DNA from: Bacteroidales bacterium
GTDB taxonomy: Bacteria; Bacteroidota; Bacteroidia; Bacteroidales; F082
NCBI GenBank assembly: GCA_028704385.1
Contig: JAQVLA010000010.1
Coordinates: 1 to 64,000 of the forward strand
DNA length: 64,000 nucleotides
Direction: 5' to 3'
A model generated the notes under the pieces. It searched no databases, was not told the DNA's origin, and saw only the letters and a list, made by a program, of their open reading frames with translations. Shown here piece after piece: positions 46,167-55,416 of this stretch (position 1 is the first letter of the stretch; the number at the start of each line of letters is the position of its first letter). Position numbers and translations under genes: made by a program.

Positions 46167-46862
46167 TTAAAATAACAGTCCTATCTGAAACTCCAGCAAA
46201 TTGGCAATGCCTTTCTGCTCCACCGAGCTGTCCACCTTGCTCTGATCCTTCATGATATCGATGAAATTATTATCAAATCGAATCCCTGCAGTAATAAAGG
46301 TAGAACCTCCCAGAAGATACTCAACACCGGCACCAAGGATCAGCGACTCACGAGTGAATCGATACTGACTTCCCACGTCGGAGGTAACCACTTCGTGTTG
46401 TGTGGTTTGCTCAGTAAACTGATCATCTGCTTTGGCATCTACTTTAAAACCAAGCCCAAAGCCCATCTCTCCATAAACTCTAAGTCCGCCAAAATCATTG
46501 GTTTTCATTTTTAATATCACCGGAAGCTGAATATATTTCAGGTGTAGTTCGCGCCTGGTGTTTCCAATAATACTGCCAACGGAGTTTGTTATCTTGTCGG
46601 GATAGGTATAAGCACCATTTACGTACATCACATTAAAACCGGTTGCAACGGCATAGTTTTCCATCAGAAAAAACTCACCCACAAAGCCCCAGTTAAAGCC
46701 GGCTTTTACACCATCACGCTCATAATCAACAGTATTTGGCTTGATCCAACCCATCGAAGGGGCTACTTTAAATCCAAACTGAAAAGCCTTTTGCTGCGCC
46801 GAGGCAAGGTTTGTTGTTATTAACAGACCCATCAGTAAGATAACATGGATTTTCTTATTCAT
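46167..46862 (-). CDS. Outer-membrane beta-barrel protein (PorT-like family)
   Basis: 231 residues with a signal peptide to about 22 (NLASAQ) and alternating amphipathic strands (AFQFGFKVAPSMGWI, AGFNWGFVGEFFLMENYAVATGF, YIQLPVILKMKT, YGEMGFGLGFKVDA, FITAGIRFDNNF), ending in an aromatic strand FQIGLLF. This is the small eight-stranded outer-membrane barrel type widespread in Bacteroidota. Ligand and role are unknown. Probably cotranscribed with nadE. Confidence 0.82.
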   Translation of the reverse strand: MNKKIHVILLMGLLITTNLASAQQKAFQFGFKVAPSMGWIKPNTVDYERDGVKAGFNWGFVGEFFLMENYAVATGFNVMYVNGAYTYPDKITNSVGSIIGNTRRELHLKYIQLPVILKMKTNDFGGLRVYGEMGFGLGFKVDAKADDQFTEQTTQHEVVTSDVGSQYRFTRESLILGAGVEYLLGGSTFITAGIRFDNNFIDIMKDQSKVDSSVEQKGIANLLEFQIGLLF

Positions 46863-47011
46863 ATCACTTGGTTTTGGCCGTAAAATTAACCAAAAAAGCT
46901 GCTGAATTATTAGCTGGCCGAATGAGTTTTCAATAAAAGATTGTTGACAAGGAAAAGCCTGAATCTTTTAAAACTGTTTTATAAAACACTTGCTTTTTTG
47001 TTTGAATTACT

Positions 47012-47019
47012 TACTTTTG
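47012..47019 (+). promoter_or_regulatory. -7 promoter box for outer-membrane barrel gene
   Basis: TACTTTTG matches TAnnTTTG, 21 bp before the start at 47041. Confidence 0.5.
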
Positions 47020-47040
47020 TTCAAACAAAAACCATAAGTC

Positions 47041-47664
47041 ATGAAAAAAATTCTTTTCGTATTTACGTTTGTGTTGATGGCTAGTGCCTTGTCAGCTCAA
47101 ATATCGCTCGGCCCTAAAATTGGTTACACCACCAGCAAACTCTCTGTGGACAAAAGTGAAATCAAATCTGATTTGAAAAGCAGTTTTATTTATGGTGCTT
47201 TTGTCAGACTGGGAGATAAATGGTATGTGCAGCCCGAGATAAACTTCTACACTGCCGGTAGCGTTTTTGAAACATCCAGCGTTACTTCACCCAATCCTGT
47301 GAATGAAGAAGTTGAACTGAAAACCATTCAAATTCCATTATACATAGGGTTTACGCTTGCTGATCTTAAACTGGCCAAGATTCGTGCTCAGGCTGGTCCA
47401 ACAGCAAATATTATTTCCGATAAAAAAATTAATCCGCTAAAAGGTAGCACCTATACCTCAATCAAAGAAACTGATATCAATGACATTCAATGGGGATTTC
47501 AGTTTGGTGCCGGTGTGGATGTTTTGATGTTTACACTTGATGTGCAGTACTATTTAGGCCTGAATAACCTCATTTCAGATGTCAAACTCAATGACGGATC
47601 TACTCTAAAGTTCGATTCCAAATCACAAGGTTTTATGGTAACGCTTGGATGGAAAATTATCTGA
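47041..47664 (+). CDS. Outer-membrane beta-barrel protein
   Basis: 207 residues. Signal peptide to about 19 (ASALSAQ), then strands ISLGPKIGYTTSKLSV, SFIYGAFVRLGDKWYVQPEINFYTAG, KTIQIPLYIGFTL and WGFQFGAGVDVLMFTLDVQYYLGL, ending FMVTLGWKII. It is the same general small-barrel class as the gene at 46167 but is clearly different in sequence. Role unknown. Monocistronic, with its own promoter box and terminator. Confidence 0.85.
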   Translation: MKKILFVFTFVLMASALSAQISLGPKIGYTTSKLSVDKSEIKSDLKSSFIYGAFVRLGDKWYVQPEINFYTAGSVFETSSVTSPNPVNEEVELKTIQIPLYIGFTLADLKLAKIRAQAGPTANIISDKKINPLKGSTYTSIKETDINDIQWGFQFGAGVDVLMFTLDVQYYLGLNNLISDVKLNDGSTLKFDSKSQGFMVTLGWKII

Positions 47665-47685
47665 TACAAAATAATAAATTACAAT

Positions 47686-47712
47686 AACCGTTTCGTTTGA
47701 AGCGGTTTTTTT
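47686..47712 (+). terminator. Terminator after outer-membrane barrel gene
   Basis: AACCGTTTC pairs with GAAGCGGTT (one wobble) around GTTT, followed by T7. Confidence 0.8.
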
Positions 47713-47738
47713 GTATCCATCAGGTTGAGAAAACTTAC

Positions 47739-48746
47739 ATGAAAAACAAATATTTGATCCTTTTCTTGCTTTTTGCATTGACATTTTATGCCTGCGAAAG
47801 CAGTTACCGTAATAAGTTTGAAATCGATACTTCTACTCTCAAAACACAGAAAATCGAAATCAAAACTTATGGCAAAGCACTCTTTGAGGCTGATACCACT
47901 CAGCTGAAGGAAGAGCTTGTGAGGCTTCAATCGGAATTTCCGCAGTTTTTACTTGCCGACCTCAATGATCCCGCGAATGTTAAGCAAATTTATGATTTTG
48001 TGTCCGATACTTTTTTGATTGGCTTAAACCGTCAGGTCCGGGAGCTTTATCCCGATCTCAAAAATCTTGAAAAAGAACTTCTGCCGGTAGTTCAGCATTT
48101 CGAGCATTTTTATCCAGCTATTTCAGTACCACCAATATATACTTACATTTCAGGAGTACAACACGAAATACCTGTAATTGCAGGTCAGGATGCCATAGCC
48201 ATTGGAATTGACAATTATTTGGGCAGCGAAACAAAAGCCTATACTCAACTTGCCATTCCAAAGTATATGACTTATAATATGCATCCCTATTTTATTGCAC
48301 GTGATCTGGCGGCGGCCATTTATGATGCCTATTTGCCGCCACAACCCAATGCTGCAAACATTTTGGACGAAATGGTTATGGCCGGCAAAAAATTACTTTT
48401 CATCGAAGCGATGGTTCCAGGCATATCAGACGAGGTTTTGCTCAGATACAAAACAGAACAACTGAATTGGGCTACCAAACACGAAGGTGAGATTTGGGCT
48501 TTTTTGGTTGGGGATCAGCTACTTTATTTAAATAACTACGAGCTATTTAAAAAACTTTTTGCTGACGGGCCTTTCACTCAGGACTTTTCGGATGAGGCAC
48601 CAGCACGTCTGGGTGAGTTTATTGGTTTAAAACTTATAAGAAGTTATGCTGACAAACATCCTAACTTTTGCATCAGAAAACTCATCGACGAACATGATAC
48701 GCAAACCATTTTAATGGAAGCCCGATATAAGCCTGCAACTAAATAA
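47739..48746 (+). CDS. gldB: Gliding motility lipoprotein GldB
   Basis: 335 residues starting at ATG 47739; the upstream in-frame start at 47697 lies inside the terminator and is rejected. Lipoprotein signal ending TFYAC (Cys19). The mature protein matches GldB: FPQFLLADLNDPANVKQIYDFVSDT, AIAIGIDNYLGSE, MHPYFIARDLAAAIYDAYLPP and WGF-like KHEGEIWAFLVGDQLLY. GldB is an inner-face lipoprotein needed for gliding and T9SS function in Flavobacterium. The gldC gene that often follows is absent; yifB follows instead. Confidence 0.9.
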   Translation: MKNKYLILFLLFALTFYACESSYRNKFEIDTSTLKTQKIEIKTYGKALFEADTTQLKEELVRLQSEFPQFLLADLNDPANVKQIYDFVSDTFLIGLNRQVRELYPDLKNLEKELLPVVQHFEHFYPAISVPPIYTYISGVQHEIPVIAGQDAIAIGIDNYLGSETKAYTQLAIPKYMTYNMHPYFIARDLAAAIYDAYLPPQPNAANILDEMVMAGKKLLFIEAMVPGISDEVLLRYKTEQLNWATKHEGEIWAFLVGDQLLYLNNYELFKKLFADGPFTQDFSDEAPARLGEFIGLKLIRSYADKHPNFCIRKLIDEHDTQTILMEARYKPATK

Positions 48747-48795
48747 ATTTTCCTTCGATACGAAAACTTTTAACCTGGGTAACAAGCTAATTCTG

Positions 48796-48803
48796 TATTT
48801 TTG
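48796..48803 (+). promoter_or_regulatory. -7 promoter box for yifB and possibly the men operon
   Basis: TATTTTTG matches TAnnTTTG, 31 bp before the yifB start. No other good -7 box is seen between here and menF. Confidence 0.45.
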
Positions 48804-48834
48804 TGCAAACTAGGTTCTAAACGACTCACCGGTT

Positions 48835-50373
48835 ATGCTTGTAAAAACACACGGAAGCGCATTGTTTGGCATCGAAGCCATCCCCATCACCATCGAAGTA
48901 AATATTGATAAAGGCATACAGTTTTTTCTGGTGGGTTTGCCTGATAGTGCTGTAAAGGAAAGTCAACAACGCATCGAAGCTGCCCTCAACAATGTGGGTT
49001 ATAAATATCCTAAGCAGAAAATCGTGATCAACATGGCTCCTGCCGACATCAGAAAGGAAGGCTCGGCCTATGATTTGCCCATTGCCATTGGCATTCTGGC
49101 CGCTTCGGGTCAGGTGGATCACAACCAGCTGGATGAGTTTATCATCATGGGTGAGTTGTCGCTTGATGGCGGCCTGAAACCCATCAAAGGAGCGCTGCCT
49201 ATTGCCATCAAAGCCATGCAGGAAGGTTTTAAGGGTTTGATTCTCCCCATGGAAAATGCTGCCGAAGCCGCTGTTGTCGATCAGGTAGAAGTGTACGGAG
49301 CTTCCAGCATTCTGGACGTGATCGATTTCTTTAATGGCAACAAACCGCTGGAAGCCACCAAGCCGGTCATTTCTGACGATTTTTTAAACGGAAACAACCC
49401 TTATGAATTCGATTTTTCGGATGTAAAAGGACAGGAAAATATCAAAAGAGCGCTTGAAATTGCAGCTGCAGGCGGACATAATGTCATTTTGATCGGACCT
49501 CCCGGATCAGGAAAAACAATGCTGGCAAAACGCCTGCCTTCTATTTTACCACCGCTAAGCCTGGAAGAAGCACTGGAAACCACCAAAATTCATTCGGTTT
49601 CAGGAATTTTAGGCCAGAACTCTTCACTTGTTGCAGCCCGGCCCTTTCGCAGTCCGCATCATACCATTTCGGATGCCGGACTTGTTGGTGGCGGCACTTA
49701 CCCACAGCCCGGTGAGATTTCGCTGGCGCATAATGGCGTACTATTTCTGGACGAACTGCCCGAGTTTAAACGCTCTGTGCTGGAAGTGATGCGCCAACCC
49801 ATGGAAGATCGGGTGGTGACCATTTCGCGTGCCAGGATCTCTGTTGACTTTCCGGCAAGTTTTATGTTGATTGCAGCCATGAATCCTTGTCCCTGCGGCT
49901 ATTACAATCATCCTGATCAGGAATGCGTCTGTGCGCCCGGCCTGGTTCAGAAATACCTGAATAAAATCTCCGGCCCGCTCATGGATCGCATCGATCTGCA
50001 TGTGGAGGTTGTACCGGTGGCCTTCAAAGATTTATCCGAACGTCGCAAAGGAGAAGAAAGCCATCTGATTCGCGAAAGGGTGATGCAAGCACGCAGGATA
50101 CAGGAAAGTCGCTTTGCAGAACACCCTCAGGTTCACGCCAATGCGCAGATGAGCAGCAAAATGCTGAATTTATACTGCGACATTGATGATACAGGAAGGG
50201 CACTTTTAAAGAACGCCATGGAACGTTTAAGCCTTTCGGCCAGAGCCTATGATCGGATTTTAAAGGTTTCGCGAACCATTGCCGACCTGGAACAAAGCGA
50301 ACACATCAAAACCGAACACCTGGCCGAAGCCATAAATTATCGCAGTCTCGACAGGGAAACCTGGGGTACTTAA
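48835..50373 (+). CDS. yifB: YifB/ComM-family Mg-chelatase-like AAA+ ATPase
   Basis: 512 residues. An N-terminal Lon-protease-like domain (about 1-170) precedes an AAA+ core with Walker A IGPPGSGKTMLAKRLPSI, Walker B VLFLDELPEF, and the Cys-rich NPCPCGYYNHPDQECVC, then a C-terminal Mg-chelatase helical domain (LSLSARAYDRILKVSRTIADLE). ComM of this family is a hexameric helicase that helps branch migration during natural transformation. The first men-operon gene starts 11 bp later, so yifB may head the transcript. Confidence 0.94.
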   Translation: MLVKTHGSALFGIEAIPITIEVNIDKGIQFFLVGLPDSAVKESQQRIEAALNNVGYKYPKQKIVINMAPADIRKEGSAYDLPIAIGILAASGQVDHNQLDEFIIMGELSLDGGLKPIKGALPIAIKAMQEGFKGLILPMENAAEAAVVDQVEVYGASSILDVIDFFNGNKPLEATKPVISDDFLNGNNPYEFDFSDVKGQENIKRALEIAAAGGHNVILIGPPGSGKTMLAKRLPSILPPLSLEEALETTKIHSVSGILGQNSSLVAARPFRSPHHTISDAGLVGGGTYPQPGEISLAHNGVLFLDELPEFKRSVLEVMRQPMEDRVVTISRARISVDFPASFMLIAAMNPCPCGYYNHPDQECVCAPGLVQKYLNKISGPLMDRIDLHVEVVPVAFKDLSERRKGEESHLIRERVMQARRIQESRFAEHPQVHANAQMSSKMLNLYCDIDDTGRALLKNAMERLSLSARAYDRILKVSRTIADLEQSEHIKTEHLAEAINYRSLDRETWGT

Positions 50374-50384
50374 AGCAATACATC

Positions 50385-50813
50385 ATGATCAACTCAAAGA
50401 CAAGTCTCGAAGAGCTTAACCAAATGAATGCCAACACCCTGATGGCTCAACTCGGCATTGAATACCTCGAAATTCGATCAGGCTATGTAAGAGCCAGCAT
50501 GCCTGTGAATGAAAATACCATGCAACCCATGGGCATTTTGCATGGCGGCAGCAGTTTAGCACTGGCCGAAACACTTGGCAGTTTGGGATCGGCTTTTATG
50601 GTCGGGCTTGATGAATATGAGGTGCGTGGATCGCATATGAGTGCCAACCATGTGCGTGCAGGCCGCAAAGGAAAGGTTATTGGCGAAGCAAAGATCATCC
50701 ATCAGGGACGAAACACACATCTGTGGAATATTGACATCAAAGACGAAGACGGCCAATTGGTTTCGAGCTGCCGGCTCACGAATTTTATTCTTCCCCGCAA
50801 CAGCCAAAAATAA
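50385..50813 (+). CDS. menI: Hotdog thioesterase, probable DHNA-CoA thioesterase
   Basis: 142 residues of the PaaI/EntH/MenI hotdog group: MGILHGGSSLALAETLGSLGSAF contains the HGG turn and the catalytic Glu in AETLGS; VRAGRKGKVIGEAKIIHQGRNTHLW follows. In this operon the expected reaction is hydrolysis of 1,4-dihydroxy-2-naphthoyl-CoA between the MenB and MenA steps. The assignment to that substrate rests on context. It is 11 bp after yifB and 5 bp before menF. Confidence 0.8.
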   Translation: MINSKTSLEELNQMNANTLMAQLGIEYLEIRSGYVRASMPVNENTMQPMGILHGGSSLALAETLGSLGSAFMVGLDEYEVRGSHMSANHVRAGRKGKVIGEAKIIHQGRNTHLWNIDIKDEDGQLVSSCRLTNFILPRNSQK

Positions 50814-50818
50814 ATGGA

Positions 50819-51892
50819 ATGAATGTCTTTGGAGCAATTCAGGCTCTTTTGAAGCACCAAAATAGTTTTGCTGCCTTTAGATTGCCCGGTCAGTCTGATC
50901 CACAGCTTTTTTACGATGGTGTTTTTGTGAAACAAAAGATAGAAGATCAATCACCAAAAGATGCTTTTATCCTGGCTCCGTTCATTGAATCAGATTCCTG
51001 TCCTGAATTAGCTTATGTTGCTTACAAGTCTTTCGATCCAAAGAAAATTTTCAGCGTCCCTAATCCAAAAAGTGGATTTCAGCCGAAAATAAAATCTCCG
51101 CATATACTTGAAAAGGAAGTATATCTAAAAAAAACTGAGCAGTTGATTGAGCGTATGCAACAATCCGAGCTGGATAAAATTGTTTTTTCGAGGGTGATGT
51201 CGAAAGATATTCCTTTAAATTACAACTGGTCAGCTCATTATGCCAGATTATGCGAAAAATATCCTGAAGCTTTTGTGTATTTTATTGCCCTTGATAAAAA
51301 TCATTTTTGGCTGGGAGCCACACCGGAAACTTTGGTCAATTTTGTAGATGGCGTGGGAGAAACCATGGCACTTGCCGGCACACAATCCATTCAAAATAAG
51401 GGAGTAACCGAATTAGAATGGAAACAAAAAGAAATCGACGAACAGGCTTATGTGCGAAATAACATTCTCGAAACTTTGCGGCATTTTCGGATGAAATGGC
51501 TGCATCAGGGTGAACTCAAAACAAAAACTGCCGGTCAGGTAGCCCATTTGGTCAATCATTTTTGGTTTGCTTTGTCCGAAGAAAAATCGCCTTTGAATCT
51601 GGCACGTGTATTACATCCAACACCCGCAGTGTGCGGACAACCCAAACATAAAGCCAGCTTACTCATCACCGAAACAGAGTCACACGACAGATCATATTAT
51701 ACAGGTTTTCTTGGCACAATTGATTCTAAGGGGAATACGCAACTCTTTGTAAATCTGAGATGTATGCAGGTTCTCACACATCATGCCTACATTTATGTTG
51801 GCGGAGGCCTCACTGCCGACTCAGATCCCCACAAAGAGTGGGAGGAAACAGAACTGAAAGCACAGACGATGTTGGCGGTATTTTCGAAATAA
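50819..51892 (+). CDS. menF: Isochorismate synthase MenF
   Basis: 357 residues of the chorismate-utilising family; converts chorismate to isochorismate, the entry step of menaquinone synthesis. Conserved blocks: FSRVMSKD, FWLGATPETLVN, MALAGTQS, LHPTPAVCGQPK, DRSYYTGFLG, FVNLRCMQV and YVGGGLTADSDPHKEWEETELKAQTML with Mg-binding Glu residues. Shorter at the N-terminus than the E. coli enzyme, as common in this phylum. Same strand and close spacing with menI and menD. Confidence 0.93.
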   Translation: MNVFGAIQALLKHQNSFAAFRLPGQSDPQLFYDGVFVKQKIEDQSPKDAFILAPFIESDSCPELAYVAYKSFDPKKIFSVPNPKSGFQPKIKSPHILEKEVYLKKTEQLIERMQQSELDKIVFSRVMSKDIPLNYNWSAHYARLCEKYPEAFVYFIALDKNHFWLGATPETLVNFVDGVGETMALAGTQSIQNKGVTELEWKQKEIDEQAYVRNNILETLRHFRMKWLHQGELKTKTAGQVAHLVNHFWFALSEEKSPLNLARVLHPTPAVCGQPKHKASLLITETESHDRSYYTGFLGTIDSKGNTQLFVNLRCMQVLTHHAYIYVGGGLTADSDPHKEWEETELKAQTMLAVFSK

Positions 51893-51909
51893 ATCCAGAC
51901 CTTTGCAGC

Positions 51910-53598
51910 ATGGAAACGGATAAACCCGGATTATTGAGTTTGGCTAAACTTATGAAAGCAAGAGGCATAAAACACCTCGTTGTTTCTCCCGGATCGCGCA
52001 ATGCTCCGGTTGTATCGGTATTTTGTAATGACCCCTTTTTTGATTGTCTTGTAATTGTGGATGAGCGCAGTGCTGCCTTTTTTGCTTTAGGCATGGCCCT
52101 CAGCCTTCAACAAGCTGTAGCTATTGTTTGTACTTCGGGTTCAGCAGCACTCAATTATGCTCCTGCCGTTGCAGAGGCATTTTATCAAAAAGTGCCACTC
52201 ATAGTGCTAACAGCAGATCGTCCGGTAGAATGGATCGATCAGGGTGACGGACAAACCATCCGACAGAAAGAAGTATTCAGAAACTATGTAAAAGCAAGTT
52301 TTGAATTGCCCGAACGCATCAACTCAAAGGATGAGCTTTGGTACAACGACCGGCTTATCTCAGAAGCCCTTAATGCCTGCTATTTACCACAACCCGGCCC
52401 CGTTCATCTTAATCTTCCTTTTACAGAACCACTTTATGGCTTTCCTTTGGATTCGGCGCATCAGCCCAAAGCCATCAATACATTTCAAACCAGAAATTTA
52501 ATCTCATCCGAACAGCTAAGTGAATTAAATACAATCTGGCAACAAAGTAAAAGGAAAATGATTCTTGCAGGACAACAACATCCTGACCACAATACCCGAA
52601 ACTGGCTCGAAAAACTGGCACAGGATCCTTCAGTAGTTGTCCTCACCGAAACAACTTCAAACCTGAATCATCCTGACTTTATTCAAACGATCGACCGCTG
52701 CCTTGCTGTGATCGGAAAAGCAACAAAAAGCTATGAACCTGATCTGCTGATAAGTTTTGGCGGTCATATCGTCTCCAAAAAGATCAAAACTTTTCTTCGG
52801 CAATCGGCAATCAGGCATCACTGGCATATTGATTCCGTTGATTTTCAAATGGACACTTTTCAGCATTTAAGCCTTGGAATCCCTGTTAAACCGGCAGATT
52901 TTCTGGAAGCTTTTGTTCCCCAACTTCAGGCTGGTTCAGGTGATTTTGCCTCACAATGGCAGGCCGTAAATATTTACTCAAAGACACTTCATCAGGAATT
53001 TTTAAATTCAGCTCCCTGGTCGGATATTGTGGTTTTTAACACAATTTTCAAAGAACTCCCACCCCATTACACACTCCACCTGGCAAATAGCACCCCCGTC
53101 CGCTACGCACAACTTTTTGATTTTGACTCGGAGATAAAATGTTTTTCAAACCGTGGAACCAGTGGAATTGACGGCTGCACATCCACAGCTGCCGGAGCTT
53201 GTTTTGCAAAGGATGAACCCACTTTACTTATCACTGGCGACCTGGCGTTTTTCTACGACTCCAACGCCCTTTGGAATAAACACCTCAGCCCCATGCTACG
53301 AATTATTGTGATCAATAATCAGGGTGGAGGCATTTTCAGATTTATTGATGGCCCGGAAAAAACAGGCCTGCTTGAAAACTATTTTGAGGCCCGGCACCAG
53401 ACAAGTGCCAAACCACTGGCCGAGATGAATCAGCTGGATTACCTGGAAGCCAGTAATTTGAATGAGTTACAAGAGCAACTTCCTGTATTTTTTGCCCCTT
53501 CAAAAAGACCTGTGATACTGGAAATAAAAACTCCACCCGAAATCAGTTCAGAACAATTGAAGCAATATTTCAGCTATATTGCTGCCTCAAAAGTATAA
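51910..53598 (+). CDS. menD: SEPHCHC synthase MenD
   Basis: 562 residues; a thiamine-diphosphate enzyme joining isochorismate and 2-oxoglutarate. The ATG at 51910 is chosen because an upstream open frame from 51760 is only the shifted end of menF. Motifs: HLVVSPGSRNAPVV, VDERSAAFFALGMAL with the cofactor-activating Glu, CTSGSAALNYAPAVAEA, SNRGTSGIDGCTSTAAG, LITGDLAFFYDSNALW and VINNQGGGIF. Length is normal. The gene starts 17 bp after menF. Confidence 0.95.
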   Translation: METDKPGLLSLAKLMKARGIKHLVVSPGSRNAPVVSVFCNDPFFDCLVIVDERSAAFFALGMALSLQQAVAIVCTSGSAALNYAPAVAEAFYQKVPLIVLTADRPVEWIDQGDGQTIRQKEVFRNYVKASFELPERINSKDELWYNDRLISEALNACYLPQPGPVHLNLPFTEPLYGFPLDSAHQPKAINTFQTRNLISSEQLSELNTIWQQSKRKMILAGQQHPDHNTRNWLEKLAQDPSVVVLTETTSNLNHPDFIQTIDRCLAVIGKATKSYEPDLLISFGGHIVSKKIKTFLRQSAIRHHWHIDSVDFQMDTFQHLSLGIPVKPADFLEAFVPQLQAGSGDFASQWQAVNIYSKTLHQEFLNSAPWSDIVVFNTIFKELPPHYTLHLANSTPVRYAQLFDFDSEIKCFSNRGTSGIDGCTSTAAGACFAKDEPTLLITGDLAFFYDSNALWNKHLSPMLRIIVINNQGGGIFRFIDGPEKTGLLENYFEARHQTSAKPLAEMNQLDYLEASNLNELQEQLPVFFAPSKRPVILEIKTPPEISSEQLKQYFSYIAASKV

Positions 53599-53615
53599 AT
53601 CAGCGTCTCATTTGC

Positions 53616-53623
53616 TATTTTTG
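53616..53623 (+). promoter_or_regulatory. Possible internal -7 promoter box before menB
   Basis: TATTTTTG in the 89-bp gap between menD and menB, the widest gap of the operon. Confidence 0.4.
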
Positions 53624-53687
53624 CAGTAACACAAAATTCAGAACAAACGCATCTGCTGCTTGTTTTGGCAATTAAAGTATCAAGTTT

Positions 53688-54512
53688 ATGACACATAAAA
53701 GGAACTGGAAATCGCTAAAAACATACAAAGATATCCGATTTGAAAGCTGTAATCACATCGCGAAAATCACCATAAATCGTCCGGAAGTACACAATGCATT
53801 CAGGCCAACTACCACCTTCGAAATGGCGGACGCCCTGGATATCTGCCGTGAAAATCAAGCGATCTACGTGATCATTTTGACCGGCGAAGGCGACAAAGCT
53901 TTTTGCAGCGGTGGCGACCAGCAGGTTAAAGGCGAAGGCGGTTATATCGATGAGCAGGGTATTCCCCGCCTTAATGTGCTTGATGTGCAGCGAAAAATTC
54001 GCTCGATGCCCAAACCTGTTATCGCAATGGTGAATGGCTGGGCTGTGGGTGGCGGACATGTTTTACATGTGATTTGTGATCTTACAATTGCCTCTGAAAA
54101 TGCACGTTTTGGACAAGTGGGTCCAAAGGTTGGAAGTTTTGATGCCGGATTTGGCAGCAGCTACCTGGCCAGCATCGTAGGTCAGAAAAAAGCCCGTGAA
54201 ATATGGTTTCTCAATCAGTTTTATACAGCCAAAGAAGCCCTTGAAATGGGTTTGGTGAACAAAGTTGTACCGCTCGAAAAGCTGGAAGATGCCACTGTGG
54301 AATGGTGCGAAATCATGATGAAGCGCAGCCCCATGGCTTTGCGAATGATCAAACTCGGCCTCAATGCCGAACTTGATGGTCAGGTTGGCTTGCAGGAATT
54401 TGCCGGCAACGCTACCCTGCTGTATTATCTTACCGAAGAAGCGCAGGAAGGCAAACATGCTTTTCTGGAGAAACGGGATCCGGATTTTCATAAATATCCC
54501 AAATTCCCATAA
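53688..54512 (+). CDS. menB: 1,4-dihydroxy-2-naphthoyl-CoA synthase MenB
   Basis: 274 residues of the crotonase superfamily; closes the naphthoate ring of o-succinylbenzoyl-CoA. Diagnostic segments: [51 protein letters not shown] and [19 protein letters not shown]. Full length for MenB and cytoplasmic. 3 bp separate it from menA. Confidence 0.96.
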   Translation: MTHKRNWKSLKTYKDIRFESCNHIAKITINRPEVHNAFRPTTTFEMADALDICRENQAIYVIILTGEGDKAFCSGGDQQVKGEGGYIDEQGIPRLNVLDVQRKIRSMPKPVIAMVNGWAVGGGHVLHVICDLTIASENARFGQVGPKVGSFDAGFGSSYLASIVGQKKAREIWFLNQFYTAKEALEMGLVNKVVPLEKLEDATVEWCEIMMKRSPMALRMIKLGLNAELDGQVGLQEFAGNATLLYYLTEEAQEGKHAFLEKRDPDFHKYPKFP

Positions 54513-54515
54513 CAG

Positions 54516-55415
54516 ATGGCCAGCTTCAAATCATGGGTTAAGGCAGCCCGACTGCGAACACTCCCGCTGGCATTGGCCAGTATTGCAATGGGAGGTTTCG
54601 TGGCTTCTACGCAGAAAACCTTTAACCTTCAGGCTGTGCTAATGGCTGGACTCACAACACTTTTACTACAAATCCTTTCCAACTTTGCCAACGATTATGG
54701 CGATTTTAGTAAAGGCACTGATGATGAAAACCGGCTGGGACCAAAACGAACAGTTCAATCAGGTGAAATTACAGCCCCCGAAATGAAAATAGCCATGTTC
54801 ACTTTTTCGATGCTTGCGTTGATAAGTGGACTAATCATGCTTTTTTATTTTGTTCAGCTTCCTGTGATCGAAACGATCCTGTTTATCGTATTAGGAATTG
54901 CTGCCATTGCAGCCGCCATCAAATATACCACGGGGAAAAACCCCTATGGATATGCAGGTTTAGGTGATTTTTTTGTATTTCTGTTTTTTGGCCTGGTTGC
55001 TGTTACTGGAACATTTTACCTCGCAACACAAAGTTGGAGCTGGACAGTACTCCTTCCCGCTATTGCAATGGGATTGCTCAGTACAGGAGTGCTCAACCTC
55101 AATAATATTCGCGACTTCACCAATGACAAGCTCAAGGGCAAACGCACACTTGCTGTAAAGCTGGGTGTTGATGGGGCTATCTATTATCATACGATGCTCA
55201 TAAGCCTCCCGTTTGTTGCTCTTATAATCTACAATCTTATTCTTCAGGCCAATTGGCCGGCATATTTGGTGTTGTTGTTACTCCCCCTTTTTGTTATTGA
55301 TCTTATTAAAATAAGAAAACTAAAAAATACTGCTGCACTTGATCCATTTTTGAAAAAACTGGCCCTTAAAACATTGCTTTTTACCTTGATTTACGGCATA
55401 GGAATTCAATTTTAA
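54516..55415 (+). CDS. menA: 1,4-dihydroxy-2-naphthoate polyprenyltransferase MenA
   Basis: 299 residues, an inner-membrane UbiA-superfamily prenyltransferase with eight or nine helices. The first Asp-rich motif is NFANDYGDFSKGTDDENR, the second is NNIRDFTNDKLKGKRTLAVKLG. It attaches the polyprenyl tail to DHNA, giving demethylmenaquinone. The methyltransferase gene (menG/ubiE) is not in the window. The gene ends 1 bp before menC. Confidence 0.95.
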   Translation: MASFKSWVKAARLRTLPLALASIAMGGFVASTQKTFNLQAVLMAGLTTLLLQILSNFANDYGDFSKGTDDENRLGPKRTVQSGEITAPEMKIAMFTFSMLALISGLIMLFYFVQLPVIETILFIVLGIAAIAAAIKYTTGKNPYGYAGLGDFFVFLFFGLVAVTGTFYLATQSWSWTVLLPAIAMGLLSTGVLNLNNIRDFTNDKLKGKRTLAVKLGVDGAIYYHTMLISLPFVALIIYNLILQANWPAYLVLLLLPLFVIDLIKIRKLKNTAALDPFLKKLALKTLLFTLIYGIGIQF

Positions 55416-55416
55416 A

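Noticed and set aside
51760..51909. Upstream extension of menD
   Set aside because: These codons are the out-of-frame end of menF; MenD homology begins after the ATG at 51910.
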